Shown here piece after piece: positions 24,686-31,985 of a stretch of DNA of 39,644 nucleotides. This stretch comes from Sulfurovum sp. (GTDB lineage Bacteria > Campylobacterota > Campylobacteria > Campylobacterales > Sulfurovaceae): positions 1 through 39,644 of the forward strand of contig JALWKQ010000151.1 of NCBI GenBank assembly GCA_027081395.1, in the 5' to 3' direction. Position 1 is the first letter of the stretch. Every line of letters begins with the position of its first letter. The translations under genes and the position numbers were made by a program. The notes under the pieces are model-generated. The model was given only the letters and a program-made list of their open reading frames with translations, did not search any database and had not been told where the DNA came from.

Positions 24686-25749
24686 TGAGGGATCTGCGCT
24701 CCATCATACTCTTCTGGGCAGTGATCTTTCCCGCCCTGCTCTGGAGCCAGACAGAGGTCAGCTACAGCTATCTGCCCAAGAAGGTCTATGAGAATCAAGT
24801 CTTTCCTCTCACTCTCATCTCTACAGCAGCAGAGAGCAACGATACAGTCCGTTCTTTACACTTTGACACTTCAAGTGCCCAAAAACCTCTTTTTGACAAC
24901 CCTCTTGTGGTCAAAAACGGCAATGATATCTTCTATACCTTCTATTTCAAAGCCCCTGCACTCAAAAGCGGCAAAACGCATATCCAGATTCCAAGACTCT
25001 TTATCCGTACAGATCTGAGTCAACACAGTCTTGATCCTATGGCGATCCCCATCCGTTCCCTCGACTCGCTCCATCCCCCAAAAGATTTCTCGAATGTACT
25101 TGCCGCTTCCATGCGTATCAAAAACTATCAGGTCTCCAACTATGATGCCCAAAATCATCTGGTGACGATCTCGCTGGAGGCATATGAGGCGAATCTCGAG
25201 GATATCAAGGCACCTGAGGCGATACAGAGCGGAATAGAGGATCTTCTCAGGGATCATGCGAAAGTAACAGGTGATTTTTATGTGGTGCTTCCCCGCGCGC
25301 AAAAGCAGTTTGGCTTCAGCTACTACGATACGGTCAAACGACGTTTTATCCCCCTGCGTATCAAAGTCGAGCTTGCCAATGCTTCTGTAACCACCCAGTC
25401 CGATCTCAATCCAAAAGTCGATGCCTTTGCACGTCTGAAACGCTACAGCCTGATCGCACTCTCACTCTTTTTTATGCTGATGTTTCTCTGGAAAAGAGAC
25501 TTCTTCTATCTGGTGCTTGGGGTTATCTCTCTGATCACCCTGATGACCTTCTACATCCCGCACAAAAAGATATGTGTCAAACAGGGTGCACCGCTCTATA
25601 TCTTGCCCACGCAGACCAGTACGGTCAGTACCCATGTGGCGGACAGGTTTACGACAATGCTGCTTGGTGAGCGCGGCGAATTTAAAAAGATCGAACTCAA
25701 ACAAGGAGTGATAGGATGGATCAAAGATGAAGACATCTGTAAACGATAG
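24685..25749 (+). CDS. conserved periplasmic/membrane protein of the pur-plsC operon
   Basis: The 354-residue product has a signal peptide (to about LLWSQ) and an extracytoplasmic beta-rich region of about 230 residues, beginning TEVSYSYLPKKVYENQVFPLTLIS as in BatD-like oxygen-tolerance proteins. Two or three transmembrane helices lie around 255-300 (SLIALSLFFMLMFLW, FFYLVLGVISLITLMTF). A C-terminal SH3-like segment ends GVIGWIKDEDICKR. The position corresponds to Cj0515 of Campylobacter, an uncharacterised protein. BatD relationship is only a suggestion from the N-terminal pattern. It overlaps purQ by one base and plsC by 23 nt, so it is firmly part of the operon. Confidence 0.78.
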   Translation: MRDLRSIILFWAVIFPALLWSQTEVSYSYLPKKVYENQVFPLTLISTAAESNDTVRSLHFDTSSAQKPLFDNPLVVKNGNDIFYTFYFKAPALKSGKTHIQIPRLFIRTDLSQHSLDPMAIPIRSLDSLHPPKDFSNVLAASMRIKNYQVSNYDAQNHLVTISLEAYEANLEDIKAPEAIQSGIEDLLRDHAKVTGDFYVVLPRAQKQFGFSYYDTVKRRFIPLRIKVELANASVTTQSDLNPKVDAFARLKRYSLIALSLFFMLMFLWKRDFFYLVLGVISLITLMTFYIPHKKICVKQGAPLYILPTQTSTVSTHVADRFTTMLLGERGEFKKIELKQGVIGWIKDEDICKR

Positions 25750-26461
25750 ACCAACCCTTTGGGAGCGCATCCGTTTCTACTGGGGAGCCTTTGTGATCTC
25801 TGCTGTGGTTGCGGGGATTATGATCCCCGGGATCATGCTCTTTCCCAAAAAGAAGGGGATCATCATGCACAAGCTCAACAGGGTGATCCTCAAACTCATC
25901 GGCGCCAAAGTCGAATCGACCGGAGAACTCGATCCGGAGGCGGATATGGTCATTATGAACCATCAGGGGATCATCGATATCATTGCAATGGAAGCACTGC
26001 AGACACAGCATCTGCGATGGGCAGCAAAAAAGGAGCTCTTCGATGCGACATGGTTTGGCAACCTGCTCAAGTATGGAGAGATGATCTCTCTCGATCGCGG
26101 AAGCAAAGCCGCCCTTGTCTCACTGCTCAAAAGTGTCAAAGAGTCCCGTAACAAACTGGGGCGTGCCGTAGCGATCTTTCCCGAAGGGACACGTGCCAAA
26201 GACCAGGAGCTTCTGCCGTTCAAGGCTGGTACCAAGATCGTCGCCGAAAAACTCGGACTCAAAGTGCAGCCCGTCGTCATCACCGGCAGCAAATGGGTAC
26301 TCAATGAGCACAACAAAACAGCACATAACGGTACGGTACACTACACCTTTCTGCCTACCATAGATGTAACTGGGGCCGATGATGACTGGTTCGACAAAGT
26401 CAGAGATGAGATGCAGCAGGTCATTGACCAAGAGGCTGCCACGCATCAGCGCAACCGCTAA
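25727..26461 (+). CDS. plsC: 1-acyl-sn-glycerol-3-phosphate acyltransferase
   Basis: PlsC adds the second acyl chain to make phosphatidic acid at the inner membrane. The 244-residue protein has a hydrophobic N-terminal anchor (RFYWGAFVISAVVAGIMIPGIML), motif I as NHQGIIDI (H-x4-D kept; the usual Ser after the spacer is Gly), motif II-like KYGEMISLDRG, motif III FPEGTRAKDQELLPFKAG and motif IV VQPVVITGS. It overlaps the preceding gene by 23 nt with the ribosome site inside it (GGAT...), and is followed after 19 nt by a small gene. Family assignment is secure. Confidence 0.92.
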   Translation: MKTSVNDRPTLWERIRFYWGAFVISAVVAGIMIPGIMLFPKKKGIIMHKLNRVILKLIGAKVESTGELDPEADMVIMNHQGIIDIIAMEALQTQHLRWAAKKELFDATWFGNLLKYGEMISLDRGSKAALVSLLKSVKESRNKLGRAVAIFPEGTRAKDQELLPFKAGTKIVAEKLGLKVQPVVITGSKWVLNEHNKTAHNGTVHYTFLPTIDVTGADDDWFDKVRDEMQQVIDQEAATHQRNR

Positions 26462-26480
26462 ACTAAAAACAGGAACAACA

Positions 26481-26741
26481 TTGTCTACACTGCAAGAAGA
26501 GATCAAAAAACACATCAAGATACTGGTGCATCCACTCAAAGAAGAGGAAGCACTCAAACTCGCACTCAAAGCGAAACTCACCAAAAAAGAGTTCAAACTG
26601 CTCAATGCCTGGGCAATGCAGAGTGATCTCGATACACTGCGCCAAAAGCTCAAACTCGATGATGCACGCTATGAGGAGCTCTCCGGGAAACTGATCAAAA
26701 AACTTAATCAGGAGAAGGTCAAACAAGCCATTTGTGACTAA
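26481..26741 (+). CDS. hypothetical 86-aa helical protein
   Basis: A TTG at 26481 with AGGA 6 nt upstream starts an 86-residue, all-helical, Lys/Glu/Leu-rich protein. It includes STLQEEIKKHIKILVHPLKEEE, LTKKEFKLLNAWAMQSDLD and LDDARYEELSGKLIKKLNQEKVKQAICD. An in-frame ATG at 26379 exists, but that start would run through the end of plsC in another frame. The TSDL/LDDARYEELSGKLIKKLN helix-turn-helix-like spacing is suggestive but no DNA-binding family is recognised. It is probably the last gene of the ctpA-plsC operon. Confidence 0.68.
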   Translation: MSTLQEEIKKHIKILVHPLKEEEALKLALKAKLTKKEFKLLNAWAMQSDLDTLRQKLKLDDARYEELSGKLIKKLNQEKVKQAICD

Positions 26742-26770
26742 AGTCCTATTTTGCCTCTTCAACACTGTGC

Positions 26771-26776
26771 TATAAT
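26771..26776 (+). promoter_or_regulatory. -10 box upstream of the DUF4010 remnant and DUF2238 gene
   Basis: TATAAT lies 28 nt before the remnant's ATG, followed by the strong ribosome site GAAGGGGGA. The intact promoter and ribosome site probably now serve the downstream DUF2238 gene. Confidence 0.5.
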
Positions 26777-26803
26777 GCAATAGATTAAAATGAAGGGGGA
26801 AAC

Positions 26804-27043
26804 ATGACGCTTGAGAGTCTCTACAGGTATTGTTAATTACAACTCGCAAAAGAGAGCAAACTCCCGCTGCATGCGGCAGCCTATGGTATCGTCATCGCTT
26901 CAGTTTCCAACTCCCTGGTCAAATTGGCGATCATCTTTTATCTTGCAGGCAGAAAGCTCGGGCTTAAAATGGCACTCTATTTTACCGTGACACTCGGGCT
27001 GATGTTTGCAGGATTTTATCTCAACAAAGCACTACTCTTTTAA
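26804..27043 (+). pseudogene. internally deleted DUF4010 (MgtC/SapB-type) gene remnant
   Basis: An ATG with an excellent ribosome site begins MTLESLYRYC and stops at TAA 26834. In the same frame immediately after the stop, coding resumes as LQLAKESKLPLHAAAYGIVIASVSNSLVKLAI, then a final helix pair ending FYLNKALLF and a TAA at 27041. The start resembles the N terminus of DUF4010/MgtC membrane proteins. The second part resembles their C-terminal SNSLVK-containing helices. A full gene would be about 1.2 kb; here about 1 kb is missing and only both ends remain in 240 nt. The remnant's end overlaps the DUF2238 ribosome site. Confidence 0.72.
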
Positions 27044-27051
27044 AGGAATAT

Positions 27052-27654
27052 ATGATGCCAAAATCACACAAGATCATCTATGCGCTCTATGTCGTTGTCT
27101 GGATACTCTCCGCGATCAATCCGAAGTACCCTCAGGACTGGCTGCTTGAGAATGTGCTGGTATTCATCTTCTTTCCGACAGTCGTCTGGCTCGATCTACG
27201 ATACAGGTTTACTGATCTGAGTCTGATCCTGCTGCTTATTTTCGCCTCGCTGCACTCTCTTGGTGCGCACTACACCTATGCCGAAATGGAGTATTTCAAA
27301 CCCATAATGCAGTTTTTCGGTCTGGAGCGCAATCATTTCGACCGGGTTGTGCACTTTCTCTTCGGTCTTTTGACCTTCAGGATCATCTTTGAGCTCATCA
27401 CACCCAAGGTCAAAAGCTGGGGTGCGGCACTCTTCTTTACCTTTATGACCATTGCGGGTATCTCGGCGATCTACGAGCTGATCGAGTGGGGAGCGGCTGT
27501 GATCCTGCATCCTGATCTGGGCATGGCATTTCTCGGTACACAGGGAGATATCTGGGATGCACACAAGGATATGCTGATGGCAAAGATCGGTGCGGCGATC
27601 AACCTGCTCCTTTATCCCTATTACAAACGTTTCTTTCTACGCTTACAGGAGTGA
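27052..27654 (+). CDS. DUF2238 (YjdF-like) membrane protein
   Basis: The 200-residue protein has about six transmembrane helices and the DUF2238 signature: LHSLGAHYTYAEME, FGLERNHFDRVVHFLFGLL with conserved His and Asp-Arg, then AISAIYELIEWGAAVI-type and QGDIWDAHKDMLMAKIGA. The conserved His/Asp/Glu residues within the membrane suggest a metal or enzymatic site, but the function is unknown. The ribosome site AAAGGA overlaps the end of the DUF4010 remnant; ATG 27055 is an alternative start. It converges with the ArsR gene, leaving one base between stops. Confidence 0.85.
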   Translation: MMPKSHKIIYALYVVVWILSAINPKYPQDWLLENVLVFIFFPTVVWLDLRYRFTDLSLILLLIFASLHSLGAHYTYAEMEYFKPIMQFFGLERNHFDRVVHFLFGLLTFRIIFELITPKVKSWGAALFFTFMTIAGISAIYELIEWGAAVILHPDLGMAFLGTQGDIWDAHKDMLMAKIGAAINLLLYPYYKRFFLRLQE

Positions 27655-27655
27655 G

Positions 27656-27973
27656 CTACCGTATCTGGCACATGACCAGTGGAGCGAGCTTCTCCCCTTC
27701 TGGCTTGAGTATCTCCAGATAGGCATTTAAAAGCTTAGAGGGGCTCTCCACAAGAGAATAGTCCACCCATTTCCCCTCTTTTTTGGCATCCACTACCCCC
27801 GCTTCTTTGAGCTGCTTGAGATGTCTGGAGACCAGAGGCTGAGACAGCTTCAATGTATCGCATACCTCGCAGACACATACCGTCCCCTCACGCTGGATCA
27901 ATGCCGTTATCTGCATTCTGTTGATGTCACTCATTGCCTTGGAGAGACGCAGTGCTTCTTCAAACTCTTCCAT
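27656..27973 (-). CDS. ArsR/SmtB-family metal-responsive repressor
   Basis: The 105-residue winged-helix protein has the recognition region LSQPLVSRHLKQLKEAGVVDAKKEGKWVDYSL. A cysteine cluster CVCEVCDTL (about residues 33-39) lies at the position of the alpha-3 metal site of ArsR-type sensors (usually ELCVCDL); a further Cys is three residues from the end. Binding of a thiophilic or borderline metal (As(III), Cd, Pb, Zn, Cu) should release it from DNA. Which metal cannot be read. AAAGGAG precedes the ATG. A perfect palindrome sits between it and the divergent permease, so it likely represses both itself and that gene. Confidence 0.9.
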   Translation of the reverse strand: MEEFEEALRLSKAMSDINRMQITALIQREGTVCVCEVCDTLKLSQPLVSRHLKQLKEAGVVDAKKEGKWVDYSLVESPSKLLNAYLEILKPEGEKLAPLVMCQIR

Positions 27974-27996
27974 ATTTCAGCTCCTTTAAAGCGGCA

Positions 27997-28026
27997 GTAT
28001 CATATAACTGTATTGTTATATGATAC
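27997..28026. promoter_or_regulatory. perfect palindromic operator of the ArsR-family repressor
   Basis: GTATCATATAAC (27997-28008) and GTTATATGATAC (28015-28026) form a perfect 12-bp inverted repeat around the 6-nt spacer TGTATT. It is centred in the short intergenic region between the divergent repressor and permease genes, 24 nt before the repressor ATG and 30 nt before the permease ATG. The size and layout match winged-helix dimer sites. Confidence 0.75.
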
Positions 28027-28055
28027 ACTATTTATATTGAAAGGCAGCAGCGAAA

Positions 28056-29246
28056 ATGGAGATCACACACTTTTTGGAAGCACTATGGCAACTAAGCGGC
28101 GCGATGGCACCCTATATCCTCTTTGGACTGCTCTTTGCAGGTATCCTGCATGAGCTCGTACCCGAGAGTATCGTCACGAAGCATTTGGGTAACGACAGTA
28201 TCGGCTCTGTAGTCAAGGCGACCCTCTTTGGTATCCCGCTGCCTGTCTGTTCATGCGGGGTGATCCCTCTGGCAACGGCTATCAAAAAGTCTGGTGCCTC
28301 CAAGGGTGCCACCCTCTCCTTTCTGATCTCCACCCCCATTACCGGGGTCGATTCGATCTTGGCAACCTATGGGATATTTGGATGGATATTTACCATCTAC
28401 CGTATCATCACCTCTATGATTATTGCCATCGTTGCAGGCATTTTGACAAATATCTTCGACAAAACGGACGAAATCCAAGAGCCAAAAACAGATCAAAACA
28501 GCAGTGCCGCACAGACAAACTTTGGCGGTGCTGTAGGGGTACAGCAGCCTACAGTAAATACTTTGAGACCTAATACAAACAACAAAACCTTCTCAACGCT
28601 CAACACTCAACGCTCAACGCTGTCAGATGATTGTTGCAGCGCTGCTTCATGTTGTGATACAAACGAGAAAAAAGGCTTCTCCTTCATCTCAGCACTCCGC
28701 TACGCCTTTGTGACACTGCTGGGCGATATCGCCAAACCGCTCTTTTGGGGACTGCTGCTTGGTGCACTGATCACGGTAGCGATCCCTGAAAATCTCAGCC
28801 AGCTTCTTGAGGGGAACAGTGCACTGAGCTATCTCATCGTGATCCTCATCGCGGTGCCGATGTATGTCTGTGCTACGGCATCACTGCCTATCGCTGCAGG
28901 GCTGATGCTCGGGGGTGTGAGTGCCGGTGCTGCCTTTGTTTTCCTCTCTGCCGGGCCTGCGACCAATACCGTCACGATCGGTGTGGTCAAAAAGATGCTC
29001 GGCAGCCGCTCACTGGCGATCTATCTTGGCAGTATCGTTGTAGGGAGTATCCTCTTTGGACTTGGGCTGGATTATATCTTCGATGCATCCCAGATCGATC
29101 CGGCAAGCATCGTGCATATGGATGAGCATGGCGGCATCATCGCTACCCTCTCCTCTGTGATCCTTTGGGGGCTGATACTTTACTTTATACTCAAGCCGTG
29201 GTTCAGCAAAAAAGATGCATGCAGCGGAGGGAGCTGTTGTGGGTAA
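28056..29246 (+). CDS. SO_0444-type Cu/Zn efflux permease
   Basis: This 396-residue permease of the ArsP/DUF318 type has two four-helix halves. The first contains GIPLPVCSCGVIPLATAIKKSGASKGATLSFLISTPITGVDS, with a metal-handling CSCG. A hydrophilic linker (about residues 150-205) follows with DDCCSAASCCDT. The second half is CATASLPIAAGLMLGGVSAGAAFVFLSAGPATNTVT, and the C terminus is CSGGSCCG. Cys-rich linker and tail suit capture of soft metals. It lies divergent from the ArsR-type repressor with an operator between. A run of four heptamer repeats (28592-28619) codes part of the linker. Substrate Cu or Zn follows the family name rather than proof here. Confidence 0.85.
   Translation: MEITHFLEALWQLSGAMAPYILFGLLFAGILHELVPESIVTKHLGNDSIGSVVKATLFGIPLPVCSCGVIPLATAIKKSGASKGATLSFLISTPITGVDSILATYGIFGWIFTIYRIITSMIIAIVAGILTNIFDKTDEIQEPKTDQNSSAAQTNFGGAVGVQQPTVNTLRPNTNNKTFSTLNTQRSTLSDDCCSAASCCDTNEKKGFSFISALRYAFVTLLGDIAKPLFWGLLLGALITVAIPENLSQLLEGNSALSYLIVILIAVPMYVCATASLPIAAGLMLGGVSAGAAFVFLSAGPATNTVTIGVVKKMLGSRSLAIYLGSIVVGSILFGLGLDYIFDASQIDPASIVHMDEHGGIIATLSSVILWGLILYFILKPWFSKKDACSGGSCCG
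28592..28619 (+). repeat. tandem heptamer repeat (4 x 7 bp) inside the permease gene
   Basis: Units CTCAACG, CTCAACA, CTCAACG, CTCAACG follow one another without gaps. Unit length is not a multiple of three, so gain or loss of one unit would shift the frame of the permease in its linker. Confidence 0.8.
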
Positions 29247-29271
29247 ACCAAAACTATGCTACACTAAGGAC

Positions 29272-29586
29272 ATGAAACGCAGACTGGTACAATTTCTTTT
29301 GCTGTTGTCACTCTTTTTCAATGTGGCACACGCTTCGATCATCGCTGTAGAGGACAAAGCGCATGGATGCCATCATCAAAGTGCATTGGCATATCTCACG
29401 GAGCAATCCCACAGTGATGCGTGCGGTGACCTCTGTGACCTGCATCCGCTCTTTCATTTTGTCGCCATTGTCATCACACACGATGTTGCGATGGCGATTC
29501 CAACACCACTGAAAGTAGCCCCATCTACCAAACCGGCTCTCTCTGGGGCCATTGCCGAAGAGAGCTTCAAGCCTCCCATCGCTTAA
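29272..29586 (+). CDS. small exported Cys/His protein preceding the efflux operon
   Basis: The 104-residue product starts at ATG 29272 (AAGGA three bases upstream) with a signal peptide ending HAS. The mature part has GCHHQSALAYLTEQSHSDACGDLCDLHPLFHFVAIVITHDVAMA: three Cys and several His in a compact block, then a Pro/Ala tail. Its size, secretion and position before a CzcC-like gene resemble CzcI of Cupriavidus, but I cannot claim homology. It may bind metal in the periplasm and feed the pump. An upstream in-frame start at 29215 would overlap the permease and spoil the signal sequence. Confidence 0.65.
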   Translation: MKRRLVQFLLLLSLFFNVAHASIIAVEDKAHGCHHQSALAYLTEQSHSDACGDLCDLHPLFHFVAIVITHDVAMAIPTPLKVAPSTKPALSGAIAEESFKPPIA

Positions 29587-29650
29587 CACCTATTTTTCTT
29601 TACCTTAGTACACAATCTATAACCATAATTACAACCATCAGGAGAACCCT

Positions 29651-30829
29651 ATGAAAAAAATCATATTCTTGATGATGCTCAGCTCACTCTATCTCTTCGG
29701 GATGAGCTACGAAGCATTCAAGAAAGAGACACTCAAACATACCAAAATACTCAAAGCACAAGAGATCAATGCAGCGCTTGCCAAGGTAGAAAGTGCGCGT
29801 ATGCTGCGCCCGGACAACCCCTCTGTGCAGATAGATTCGGTACGCTACAGACCTGACGCAAGCAGAGCCGGCTACGGATACAGCGCCATGCTTTCGCAGC
29901 CTGTCAGGACACCGGGGTTTATGCGGGGAGTGCAAGCCCAAAGCGAAGCAAATCGTGCACTGGCTCAAGCACTTACCGACAAAAGACGGGCAGATTTCCT
30001 CAAGGAGTTTGAGTCCTACTATACCGACTACATCTATCTCAATCGACTTGAAGCACTGCTGCGTCAGGAGAGCAAGCTGGCAAAACGTACAGTATCTATC
30101 GCCTATGCACGCTACAAAAACGGTGCGGCGGACAGAGTCTCCTACCTTAGAGCCAAAGCAGCTGCCCTGCAGCTTGCCACGCAGCGCTCAACTGTAGAGC
30201 GGGAGATCAAGTCACGCTACTATACACTCTTGACACTCTCCGGACTCAAAGCACCGCTTCGGATACCAAAGATGAAATTTATCTACCCTGTCAAGCTGCC
30301 CAAGCTGATCAAACATGGCAAAGCACCCAAAACAGCACTATACGCTGCAAAGCAAAAAGAGGCGGCTTCCAAGCTGATACAGGCAGAGACATTGGTCGAA
30401 AAGGTCAATATCTACGGTGGTGTAGAGAAGGAGCCCGATCAGTCTATTCTACGTCTTGGTCTTTCACTACCGCTGCCCCTGCTGCATCAAAAAAAGGAGG
30501 AGCGCCAGCTTGCCAAACTCAGATTGCAACAGCTGGGCATAGAGCAGAGACAATATGAAAATGAGATAGCCAACACCCGCCAATCACTCAAGGCATCACT
30601 GAGTAGCCTGATACAAGCATATAGAGAGAACCGACAGCTTGTCAGGGAGCAACGATCGATCGTTCGACTTTTACAGGAAGGCTACAAACTCTCCGGCGAA
30701 AAACTTTTTGAACTTGTCAGCGAACAAAAACGGCTCATAGACAACCAAAAATCGCTGCTAAACCTTGAAAAAGAGATCAACCAACTACACATCACACTAC
30801 GCTATATCCAAGGATACTACAATGAATAG
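29651..30829 (+). CDS. TolC-family outer-membrane efflux protein (CzcC-like)
   Basis: The 392-residue product has a signal peptide (KKIIFLMMLSSLYLFG) and the long alternating helices of the OEP/TolC fold: ALAKVESARMLRPDNPSVQIDSVRYRPD, AKRTVSIAYARYKNGAADRVSYLRAKAAALQLATQRS, and the second repeat INTRQSLKASLSSLIQAYRENRQLVREQRSIVRLL-like region ending YKLSGEKLFELVSEQKRLIDNQKSLLNLE. It forms the outer-membrane channel of the tripartite pump. The following adaptor gene starts 8 nt before its stop. A His-rich region is absent. Confidence 0.88.
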   Translation: MKKIIFLMMLSSLYLFGMSYEAFKKETLKHTKILKAQEINAALAKVESARMLRPDNPSVQIDSVRYRPDASRAGYGYSAMLSQPVRTPGFMRGVQAQSEANRALAQALTDKRRADFLKEFESYYTDYIYLNRLEALLRQESKLAKRTVSIAYARYKNGAADRVSYLRAKAAALQLATQRSTVEREIKSRYYTLLTLSGLKAPLRIPKMKFIYPVKLPKLIKHGKAPKTALYAAKQKEAASKLIQAETLVEKVNIYGGVEKEPDQSILRLGLSLPLPLLHQKKEERQLAKLRLQQLGIEQRQYENEIANTRQSLKASLSSLIQAYRENRQLVREQRSIVRLLQEGYKLSGEKLFELVSEQKRLIDNQKSLLNLEKEINQLHITLRYIQGYYNE

Positions 30830-31976
30830 AAAATTGTTACTACAACTTACCATCACTCTCCTGCCTATTTTTGCGGCGGCAGCCCAGATCAAAACCGATA
30901 TCGCGCAAACAGGCAACATAGGAAAAGTGATCCGAACCAACGCTGAGATCACGCAGCTGAGCGATCAAAAACAGCAGATCGTATCGAGACTGCCGGGACA
31001 TATCGAAAACTATTTCGTCAAACCCGGAAGCCATGTCAACAAAGGTATGAAAGTAGCGGAGCTTACTTCAATCGCACTTTCAAAGATGACAGCCGAGTAT
31101 CTCGCACTCAAGGCACAAGAGCGTGCCGCCGCATCACAGCGTAAAACAGCAGAGATCCTCTACAAAAAAGGATTGGGATCCAGGAATGAACTCGGCAACA
31201 AGATCGTCTCGCTTGAACGGATCAGAGGCAAGCGCAATGCACTCGCTGCTTCGATGCGCTCACTCGGTATCGATCCGGAAGCTCTCAAAGCACCGACAGA
31301 CCGACTCATACTCAAAGCCCATGCAGAAGGTACTGTAGGACGTATACTGGTACCCCTGCATGCCAATGTTGATGCGCAGACTCCAATCTTGCGCATCGTC
31401 AAATCGCAAGGTTATTATGCCGTTGCTTATATGAAGATAGAGGATGCTTTGAAAGTAGATGATCAGAGCAAAGCGACCGTCACACTCATGAACAAACACT
31501 TCAGTGCGTCGTTCATACAGCTCTATCCCCAGGTGGATGAGGAGACGCAGCGTGCAAAAGTCCTATTCTCACTCAAGGGAGAGACGGGCAAACTGCTGCT
31601 GGGGGCTTTTGTACCTATCCAAGTCGAGATCGCTCCGTTTATCAAAGCGGTGACGCTCAAGCGCAGTGCCCTGACACTCTTCCAAGGCGAATGGGTGGTT
31701 TTTGTGCCAAAAGCAGATGATCAAGAGGATGAACACAAGGCAGCAGAGCACCACAAAGAGGATGAAGCAGAGGATGAAGGGCATGAGGAGGAGGAACACC
31801 ACCATGATGAAGCGCACGAAGTCCCCTATGCGCCACGAGTCGTTGAGATCCTTGCCTATAGCGGTGATCGTGTTGCCCTCAAGGGTATCGAAGCAGGTGA
31901 AGCCTATGTGAGTGAGGGTGTCTATTTCGTCAAATCTCTGCTGCTCAAATCTTCACTCGGCGAGCATGGTCATTAG
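30822..31976 (+). CDS. periplasmic adaptor of metal RND pump (CzcB-like), His-rich insert
   Basis: The start ATG at 30822 overlaps the preceding stop by 8 nt with AAGGA upstream and gives a signal peptide (NRKLLLQLTITLLPIFAAAAQ). The 384-residue membrane-fusion protein has a lipoyl-type segment (IVSRLPGHIENYFVKPGSHVNKGMKVAEL), a short helical hairpin (ALKAQERAAASQRKTAEILYKKG) and beta-barrel domains. A long acidic/His insert at about residues 298-334 (EDEHKAAEHHKEDEAEDEGHEEEEHHHDEAHEV) is a probable metal-binding loop. It should connect the inner-membrane pump with the TolC-type channel and may deliver periplasmic metal. Confidence 0.88.
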   Translation: MNRKLLLQLTITLLPIFAAAAQIKTDIAQTGNIGKVIRTNAEITQLSDQKQQIVSRLPGHIENYFVKPGSHVNKGMKVAELTSIALSKMTAEYLALKAQERAAASQRKTAEILYKKGLGSRNELGNKIVSLERIRGKRNALAASMRSLGIDPEALKAPTDRLILKAHAEGTVGRILVPLHANVDAQTPILRIVKSQGYYAVAYMKIEDALKVDDQSKATVTLMNKHFSASFIQLYPQVDEETQRAKVLFSLKGETGKLLLGAFVPIQVEIAPFIKAVTLKRSALTLFQGEWVVFVPKADDQEDEHKAAEHHKEDEAEDEGHEEEEHHHDEAHEVPYAPRVVEILAYSGDRVALKGIEAGEAYVSEGVYFVKSLLLKSSLGEHGH

Positions 31977-31985
31977 GAGTAGCAG

